The position numbers and the translations under genes were made by a program. Positions 1 through 9,600 of a DNA stretch of 15,688 nucleotides are shown here, piece by piece. Source of the stretch: Temnopleurus reevesii (Eukaryota > Echinodermata > Echinoidea > Temnopleuroida > Temnopleuridae). How positions within the stretch are numbered: the stretch's first letter is position 1; each line of letters begins with the position of its first letter. Location of the stretch: positions 1-15,688 of the forward strand of contig BQKZ01000909.1 of assembly GCA_036244855.1 (NCBI GenBank). Direction: 5' to 3'. The notes under the pieces are model-generated. The model searched no databases. It saw nothing but the letters and a program-made list of their open reading frames with translations, and was not told the origin of the DNA.

Positions 1-523
1 AATTGTAGAGGGACTATTTGTTCTCTCACAATACATCAATTGATGTAAATGTCATCTACCAACTTTTAGAATGTTCTTTTTAAAGAATTCAGCAATTTGC
101 TTGATACTTTAGGAGAAATTTGATCTACTTCGGGTGTATATGACAATTACTGACAGAAAAGGTAACCTTACTTATTGCCCAACCTGTCATAAAGGACCTG
201 CAGTTGATTTTCTTTTCATTGAAATCTTTTACAGGGAGTTTAGATCTGTATGAAATATCTTTATAAAAATTTGTTCAGGAATTCAGGAACGTTTCTTTCC
301 ACTTTGTACAAAAGAAGGAGAATTACAAATTTAATTGTACTGGGAGTCACCACTTATTTGTATGCCAACGTTGTCATTTTGTGATATTACATCTTAAGCA
401 TCGGCATTCAATATTCATGCATTAAACATTTTTTTCTCAATGGAAATGTATCACATTTTATTTATTCATTATTAGTTGTTAATTTTCCTCAATCCAAGAT
501 CATTTTTCTTCCCCTCAAACTAG
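1..523 (+). other. 3' part of an upstream DOT1L intron
   Basis: AT-rich sequence with no sustained reading frame. It ends in a pyrimidine-rich tract and the acceptor tag at 521-523, directly before the first coding segment. No second exon or recognisable repeat was found. Where the intron begins lies outside the window. Confidence 0.7.
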
Positions 524-607
524 GAAACACCTCCAAAGCCCCTTGAACCACCTCCTAAACCGGCAAAACAAAAGACTATCAAAATCCCTAAGAAAGAAGA
601 ACAAAAG
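524..607 (+). CDS. DOT1L: DOT1L coding exon a (residues 1-28): Pro/Lys-rich linker
   Basis: 84 nt bounded by acceptor TAG at 521-523 and donor AAG|GTTAGA at 607/608. It is read in phase 0 and joins in phase 0 to the next exon. It encodes a Pro-then-Lys-rich stretch that opens ETPPKPLEPPPKP and closes with KIPKKEEQK. In DOT1L a lysine-rich region just after the catalytic domain binds DNA and is needed for nucleosome methylation. The position and composition fit that role, but the composition alone is weak evidence, so assignment rests on its frame and on the AT-hook in the next exon. Confidence 0.8.
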
Positions 608-3600
608 GTTAGATTTTTACAAATTTTGGTTTTGTGTGTTTCATTCTCACGAGTTCATTCTAATTTTGAATTATCTCATTTTCTGCTAACAAAAACTCCT
701 TTGTAATTCCATTCGGTCTGTAATATGGGAATCTAATTTTTGTTTCATTTTTCAAGTCTTTGAAAATAATGATAATAACCTTAGGGATCTTACTGTAACT
801 GGAATTAACAAAATCTGTTTGTGGTAATTGGGGACAAGCATTTTACGATGGAATTTTACCGTGAATTAAATAAAAAAATCCCACATAGAGCAATATAATT
901 AGCACTCTAATGCGAACATCTAAATCTGTTTTTTCTATTTATTTTTTTATTCATCTCATGTGTTTGGGCTCCTATAACCAGCTAATCAAACAATATTTCA
1001 CATTGTTACTGTTGCAGAATGTTCTTTGAAAATGTATAAGTGGAAGAGGTGTAGGAAATTGAAAGTCCAAATTAACTCTCCTCTTCTTGGAAAGCAAGAT
1101 TTTCACGGTTTCGATTGTTTTTAGTGTTCAAAAAATTTTAGTACTCCAGTGTTCTATCAGTTTTCATTTGTTTTTAATCTTTGTGTGGTCAATTCCTTCC
1201 ATTTTTTGATAATATATCTTCATCACCTTTAATAACATTTAACATCTAATATTTTCAGTTAATCTTGCATAGACTTTTGTGTTTTGATATTAACTCACTC
1301 CACGTTTTCTTTGCGTCATTGAACATCTGTTGGCCTGTTTCCTTCGCTCTTTTGCACAGATTCGCCCATACAAACATGTACACTTCCTAAGTAATGCAAC
1401 ACACAGGGGGTATACGGGTGAACGCACAAAGAATTAATACTCAGTTATTTTGGATTGATATTTTCAAATTAGGTTTAGTATTTTCAAGAAAGTTACCTGT
1501 AGGTTATTTGCAGCTCCAGCCATTCATTGTGAGCTTCATACATCTATATCTGAATTTGGACGGAATCATTTTCATTTTATTCATGTATTTTATAATCATA
1601 ATGATCAAATTTTCAAGATTATTGGTACATGTTGCTTGAGAGGAAACGATAATGTCATGTAATTTTTCTGTATAATTTTCCTTGTCAGAAGATTAGATGT
1701 TGGATTATTCATTTGATACATTGTTCTCTAAAGGGAAGTATCATTTAACCGTATTTCTGCCGGGCTTTTCAGCTTTTTATACTATTTTTCTGTGGATAGA
1801 ATTTTGAACAAGAATCGCACCTGGGACCTTCTTTTATGATCATGGAGCTGTTGTGAATGCTAGAATGAAGTTTATTTATTTTGAATTTTACATGATAAAT
1901 ACAATGTAAAAAAAATCAACAATGATAACGAGAGATTTAGAAAGAAAGATAAGTGACCCGAGAGAAGTTGTGGGGGCTGCCAGAGTGTGGAAACGGCTTA
2001 CCAAATAAGAGTGACCCAAGGGTCTTCCTCCCCGCACCCCCTAAAATTCACACAGATCAACCTTGTTTTTACTTTGTTCCTTCTGCTCGTCTATTGATAT
2101 AAGTCTCCTTTATTTTGCTCTCCACATTGTGGGGCACAATTCGAGTTCTTCCAGACAATTGTAAATGCTATATATTTGTCATATCTTTGAAATAGGACTC
2201 GTCATTGAGAGGGAGAGGCAGGCCAAAGAAAGCCGAGAATGTGATGAGTCGCAGGGCTAGAGATGAGCTGAAGAAATCTGCTGCATTGGGAATGGACCTT
2301 CTTCATCAACATACAGTATCACTTAGTCAATCGCCTCCAGAAAATACTAATGGTAAATCACAGAATCTTTTATATCTATTATGTTCTTAAAAATCATACT
2401 TTAACAGGGAATAATTTTACTTTTCACATTTGATCAGCAGTTTCAGACACTGAAAAAAATATTGTCAATAATTTACTGTACAGTTCTATGTGAAAAAGTT
2501 GCTAAACAAAACTTACTTTGTATAGCAATCCTGCTGAAATGCATAGCCAAGTGCAATGCGATACCATGAAAATTATTCCTTGGTTAATACTTTGCATTCA
2601 AATGTGCACATACCCAAACTACAGAACAGGAGTTATCATAGAGAGCAGGAATGGGTCATCAGTCATTCTTACAGTCCTGCATAGATATACGAACAGCTTT
2701 ATGAAACAAATCCTTTGTCTTCTTTAGAATATTTTTTTTACTCGCCTAAATTGCGCTACACGTATTCTGATTCGTACTTTATACATTTATACTGAAAATC
2801 TGGGTAAGCAAATGAATATACCATGTATTAAATGACATGTTGTGCTCTGCATGAAAACAAATATTTGAATGTTGGGTGTACTCAGGTTAGTTGAAATGTT
2901 GATCGCATGTGGGACTTTATATATATTTACACTACAAAGGGTAAAAAGCTAACACTAAGAGCCTGTCCAAACACAGACTCCCTTTTAGTTGTGATTTTAT
3001 ATGTTAATGCACTTACACCAAAGTGTACAATGACCTGAGGCTGGCTCAAGGTTAGCACAGGGCCAGCCAAAAAGTATGTATAAATGGTGTCTAAAGGACT
3101 AGTATATTTCCAATTTATCTTGTCCCATTTCTTTCATTTATGATTTAATTTCAGCTTTTACTTTGTTTTAATTTCTACTCGTATAGTTGAATTAAATCCT
3201 GATATTCCGTTTGTTTGGCAGGTATGCTGAATAACCTGAACATGTCATTCAATCTAGCCAGCATGGTTACACCAGTAAAAGAGAAATCTAGACCAAAGTC
3301 TAGAGAGAGAAAGCCCAGTCATCGACAGAAGAAGGACTTAGAAGCATCAATCCAATGGCTTGTTGGTACGTGATTAAAAAAATAATAATAATCATAATAG
3401 TAATATATATTAAGTCAAACCTGCTTTAGATTGTCCATAAAGACTACCTTTCTTGACTCCCTAGAAAGCAATTTTCTTGTAAATGAACCTATCTATAGAG
3501 ACCACCTGCTGTTAAAGACTAAACTTTCTGTCTCCCTTGTTTGGTCTTCATAGGAAGGTTGGACTGTATGAATATTTATAATGATAATCAAAATGATAAT

Positions 3601-6600
3601 ATGAATTTGCCATTCACTGATATGAAGAGTGATATATGTTCAATCACAACGAAAGTATAATCCAACTCTGCGAAGTGGAAATTTTCAGAATATTGCGTCA
3701 TTAGAGCTCTGTGTATTCCACTCTAAGGTATAGCTAAAAAGTTGCAATTGATTGCTAATCAGTGGCTAATTGAATAAATAATTTTAATTTGTGCATGGTC
3801 TGTGCCTGTCACAAAATGTGCATGAAACAAGGAATTTGATGAGCACATTTTGATAATTTACATTGAATTTTATCTTGCAATGTTTTGTGAGCAATTGACG
3901 ATCTCTAGCTGCATCCCCTGTATTAGATGTAGTGTTGATTATTGTATTTTTTTCATTCATTGCATTCTTTAGATGATTACAAGATGCAGCTGCTTCAGTT
4001 TCTGTCATACATGAAGACTCCTCAATACACAGAACAAGTCCACAAGCAGCTAGAAGAAGAGAAAGTAAGTAACTCGAATTGTCGATATAAAATAATGATT
4101 CCCCCTTTACTTAGTATTATCTCTCTTAGGACATTTGTATTGAGAAAAATGGGAAGAGGAGGCATAAACTTCCTGCTCATTCCTTCTTATTATTTCATAC
4201 AATTATCATTCTTATTGTTAAATTCAATATTTTGATTCAAGATTTCGTATATGTACACCAATTAGCTGTAGGGCTTCTAGGGCCCTACTGCATAAAAAGT
4301 TGCATTTAAATGCAAATCCAAAAAAAAACGTGCTTCTTATTGATTTATAATTCAGTTGCGTTTGATCTTCTGACTTGCGTTAAAAAAGCAACATTTTCTG
4401 CAATAATTCCCTAATGACCTAGAATTTTCAGAAGGGAACAAAATTCTTTCCTTCAGAAAATTCTCATAGGTGTGGTCGTTCAACTTCATGTAATTTATTT
4501 TTGTTTTTCAGTATCTCTTCTTTCAGGATTTGAGTGAATAATGATTCATTATTTTTATTTCCACCAATTAGCTTTACAATGAGCAGCTGAATGTAAAGCG
4601 TGGGCTTCTAGAGGACCAAATCTCCATGCTCTCAAAGGAGGGTGTTCGTCTACTCAATCTTCAGCTAGACAAGCTCGGCATCCAAGCGAAGTCACCATCA
4701 GAACTGGTCGCAAAGTCAAGAGAGATTGTTGGCAAACATCGAGAGCTGCAGGAGAAATATCAATCGCTCACTGCTAACCTGCATGTACTGGAGTCGGACA
4801 ATAGGAAACTGGTAAGGGAGACTCTCGTGCTTGTTTAAAAAATAAATGATACATGAACAGTAGCATAATCAGGGCTTGATCTTTACTTTTTGTTTAGGGA
4901 GCCAGACGGGCTCCTTAACTTTACTTTTGAGGAGCCAGTATAAGTCTTGAGTAGCCCAGTTTTACCAAGTAATTTTACAAACATAAGTTTATCAGAAAGC
5001 TAGAGAGCCAGCCGGGCTCCCCAACTGATTTTCGAAGGAGTCCTGTGTAGTTTTGGGGAGCCATTTGCCACTGGGCTCTCTTTAAAGTCGAGCCCTGATA
5101 ATGATATATGTCAGGTGTTGATTGACCACAGCTTGAAAAGATTTATAATATATTGCACAATAGATTCACTGTTTTACATATCAAAATGGACCCCCAGAGA
5201 GTCCTAGTGCTGTGACATTAAAAAAAAAATGTATGATATAATTGTAATACTCATGTTACAATCAATTCAATGTATAGTATCATAATCAAGCTAATCAAGT
5301 CATCATTTTGTACTTCATCATTGAGGAACTTGACTCAAGACTGTATTTAAATGCTAGTCATTCACCTACCACCTACTTGATTACTTTCATTACTCATTGA
5401 ACAAATTTAAATACATTACCAAAGTGGGATAACTATGTGAAAGTACATTGTAGTATAAACATTTCTCATGATTATTAGGGGTGGAAAATCGTAATCAAGA
5501 GGTTGTGGCCCAGCTCCTAGGGATTTCAGTGAAAGTACTAGTATTGCTAAGGCATCGTCAGCTATCATAGCTATCATAGATGAATAGTTCTTCTTTGTCC
5601 CGCACCTGCAATATTTAATATTTTTATTTCCTTACCTTTGGTAGAGTGATGTTTCTAAAATATCCCTTACCTATGATTCGCAATATTTTTCTTTCATCTT
5701 TGACAGGTTGAAACTCGTAATCAAGAAGTCGTAACCCAGCTTCTAGGCCATAGTGGAAAATGGGATAACAGTGACAGTGCTAGTAACGCTAAGGCTGCAT
5801 CACTTATCACCGAACAGATCATTCAGGAGTTTAGCAACCAACAGGAATTGAAAAGACAGGTAGGTTTAGTGTCAAATGAAAGTGAACATTTATATGACAA
5901 TATTATTTTCTTTTTAATCTGTAATAATATGCCCAATTTAATCTTGATTCTTTCCTCTCAATGTTAATCTTGATTTGAAACACTGTAGGAGTAGTCTTTA
6001 TGTTGTCAAGTTAATAAATGTATATACAGTCAAACCTGTCTATAGTGGCCACTTAGATTGATTCCCTCCAGGTGAAAATGCACATTACAGAACCTGTCTA
6101 TAGACGCTACCTGTCTGCAGTGGCCACTTTTTCTGTTTCCCTTGGGGTGGCCACTGTAGACAGGTTTGACTGTACATCATCATTAGATACCATTTTGGGT
6201 CGAAAGGAATCGATTGGTAAACTAGTAATCACTCACCTGACTTACCACTCGATTTCATTTATTGAAAATGAAAATGGTACCTGAGACATTTACATACATC
6301 CACTGACCTGCATACGACACAAGATGAAAGATTTCTTTACAAGATTATGATTTCCCAATTCTAGTCATATCTCTAATTGAAAGCTATTGGAGAATCACTA
6401 TTATTGTATTAATTAAAGTTGCATAATTACATTCTGCAAGCAGGGAGTCCTTTCCAGTGTCTAAAGACTGTTATTATGTGTATTCACAACTGTATGTATT
6501 TCTTCACTCTTTTTATTTCTTCAGGTCCAAAAGTTAGAATTTGAAGTCACCGCTCTGGAGAAGATCAGCGAAACAACCAAGAAACCCGAAAAGACACCAA

Positions 6601-9600
6601 AGAAGAAGCGACGCAACAAAGCTTCCGAGAAGAGCCGCAAGATCAAAGACATTGTTGGACCTCCCGTCTCGCCACCGTTGATCAAGGACGATACAATGAA
6701 GCATGAGAGACTTTCTGGTAGCTACTCCACAAGTCCAGGACTGTCCAAATCATGGCCCAGTGAGGGCGCTGCAGGTGCTTCTGCGATGCACAAATCCCCC
6801 AGAGATGCTATGGGTGCGGTCGCAGAAGGTGAGACGACATACATGTCGCCTGGCAAGGTGGCGCTGCAGAGGAAACTGTCTGGTTCCATGGAGAGCGTCC
6901 CAATGACGGTCAAGGAAGACAAGGGGAAGGACTTTGCAAGTGACGTCGGGCAGTTGATGTTGACGGCTCATAAGCAAATGCAGCAGGCAGAGAAGAGGTA
7001 CCCAGGGAAAGTAGAAGGTTCTCATTCTGCTGCACTCCATGTGGCAACCAGTTCTGCTGGTCACACGCTGCAATCCTCAACAGCATCCACATCCTCAAGG
7101 GATGGGGTACCACCTGCCACGTCCAGCGCTGGGGTACACCACCTCCTGCAATCCTGCATGATCAGTCCACTAGAAATGAAGCATTCAGGACTCTATCGTT
7201 TCATGCCTGCGTCCCAGGTCAGTAAGGTCCTTAACAGTTCCGTGGACCCCAGTGAGCCTCCACTAAGCCCACAGAATGTAACTCTCTATCCCCCCGCTGC
7301 AGGACACCCACCCGATCCCAGACTGGACTTGTCCGGTAGTAGCAAGGTGGATGCCTCTGCATTATCATCCCTCGCCATGAGCCATGCTGCATACTCTAGG
7401 GCTGCCACCGATGCTGACAGCGGGCGCAGCTCTGATGCATCCTCATCCAAGGAAGAACTCATCAAGATATCCTCCAGCAGCGAAGCAGCAACACCAACAT
7501 CAACTGCATCCAAGAAATCAGAATCAACCAAATCAAAGAAGGGACGGAAGCGTCCTGGAGCGTCATCGACAGCAGACCAGAACGTCCCTTCGAAGGTTAC
7601 TGTATCCTCGGAGAAGTCTAATCAACCAGGCCAAGTAGGCGGGCCTATGGCTGAGACGCAGGACATTATTACCATGGTGACAAATGTCAATCAACCTCTA
7701 AAGATTAGTGCAATTCCATCTCCCGAAGGAGCAGTGACTGGGCAGACCGGCAGAGATAGTGTACCAATGTCACAGACAGAAAATTCAGGTAAGGCCCCAA
7801 TCACATCGGGCCCTGGAAGCAATTTGATTCAACACAACTTTTGTTAATTTCACAGTTAGCTACCTGCGAACAACGAGTTGCTTTGAATCGTGTTGCTTCC
7901 GGGGCCCTATCACATCCCATTAAACTCTTTTTTTTTAAAACGAAGTATAAAATGTGATAAAAGAGCAAATATTTAACTTATTCATGTTCAATTTCAGTTT
8001 CAAAAGACAAGATATGGCCCATGTTCACGAAATAGAATAGATGTCGGAAAATTGACTTGTGAATAATCAAAATAATAATCATAATAAGCTAAATTTAATT
8101 GTCAGAAAAACATAACAAACTTCTCTGTCAATTGAAATTGAGTATTATTCTTTCAGATATCCAACTAGAACAGCTGAATTTCATGAAAACAAAATAAAGG
8201 TTATGCTTTCCTTGTTGCTTTAATTACTATGTGACAGAGCTATAGATGTGTGCTCAAATTGATACTTCTGAAGTCTTAAGATTTGCACATTCTATTACAT
8301 CTTTGAATTGAAATGTCATTGATTGCTACATGTTGAAATAATCTGATTCTCCTTCTTTCTCTCTCTTGTGATTTCCCCACATCCAGGTGAAAAGTCCAGC
8401 ACCAACTCTGATCCTGAGACAAATGTAAGGGAGTCCCCTAACACCAAGAAGCTCCAGGCCAACATCAGCAGCAAGATTGATGCCCTGGCTGCGTTTGCTT
8501 CCTCCCAGCTAGACCGTAGCAAGCAGATCCGTCGTCAGAGCACAGGCAATAGCCCCGGTGACATCCATGGATCATCGTGGGACGCACACAATCCTAGCCA
8601 GATGCAGAGTGGCCCTCGTTACATGCCCACTCTGCATGAGTCCCAGGCGGGTGTGAGGCCAGCTGCGACAGGGTCGCAGGATCTGCTTTCTGCGCAGCTG
8701 AGCAATGCTGGACTAGCTTGTGCTACTTTGGCGCCACCCAACCCCTGGCAGATGGCCTTTATGAACAAGCTCCAGAGTGCTGATGAAGCAGGGGCTCCTG
8801 GTGGGAAGGCGGCACCCAAGGAGAAGAAACCTGAAGTGAAGAAATCCAGTGAGCCAACAATGTTTATGAGTGGACACTACACACCTAAAGGAAAGAAACC
8901 TATCCCTGTCAAGCTATCCCCAAAACCCATAGAGCCAGATCCTAGTGGAGAAGAGCTAGTTCCTCCAAAGACCCCTGGCAAAGACTTTGAAACTGAAAAC
9001 ATATTTAGTTCTTCTAAACAAGGTAGTGTTGTTAGTCATTCAAGTAGTGGTACATCAACCAGCACCAAGAGTGATGCGGTGACCGTGGTGGCAAAACGCA
9101 ATACAATGCCACCGGAGGAGGACACTAGCTATACGGACGTTCAGTTTCACAAGAAGTTTTCCCGCAAAGGGAACAGGTGGAACCCGAAGCCGTCGTCTCA
9201 TAGCACCGGGGGTCAGGAAATGCAGAGTAAGAAGCACAGTGCTGCTGGGTTGTCAGCGCAGAAAAAAGATGGGGATGGTCAGAAGGGCAAGACCCAGTCT
9301 TCAGTTCCGACCGTTGTGCTGCAGAGGCCACCTGCTCATGACCCTCCCAAGCTAGCCATAAAGCAACAACACTCTGGTCATTATAAAGGAGGTTCGTCAT
9401 CAACATCCTCATCATCTACAGCATCAAGTCAGCAAGGGGCCAGGTATAGTAGCAACCAAAACAAACCTGATGTTAATCTTGGACCATTCATAGAGCTGAG
9501 ATCGGCAGGCCTAAAGCAGGTTCCCAACCCTCCAGCGACAGGAACTTCCGTGACCACGCAGCAGACCCTCACGACGGCTAGTACCCAGAGGTTCACTGGT

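Larger units (their letters stand above)
4812..5706 (+). other. DOT1L intron between exons e and f
   Basis: 895 bp, phase 0. It holds the inverted-repeat element at 4866-5101 and, about 225 bp before the next exon, the decayed exon copy at 5481-5583. The remainder is AT-rich. Confidence 0.8.

Noticed and set aside
1394..1639. Open frame of 81 codons in an intron
   Set aside because: Hydrophobic, low-information translation of AT-rich DNA; no splice sites in phase and no recognisable motif.
3480..3540. Possible extra exon in the intron before exon d
   Set aside because: The sequence is the interior of the eroded MITE and has stops in the required phase.
3784..4008. Minus-strand open frame overlapping exon d
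   Set aside because: Antisense shadow of a well-supported exon; no domain or promoter evidence.
6072..6284. Open frame of 70 codons
   Set aside because: Largely the palindromic MITE read through; not a gene.
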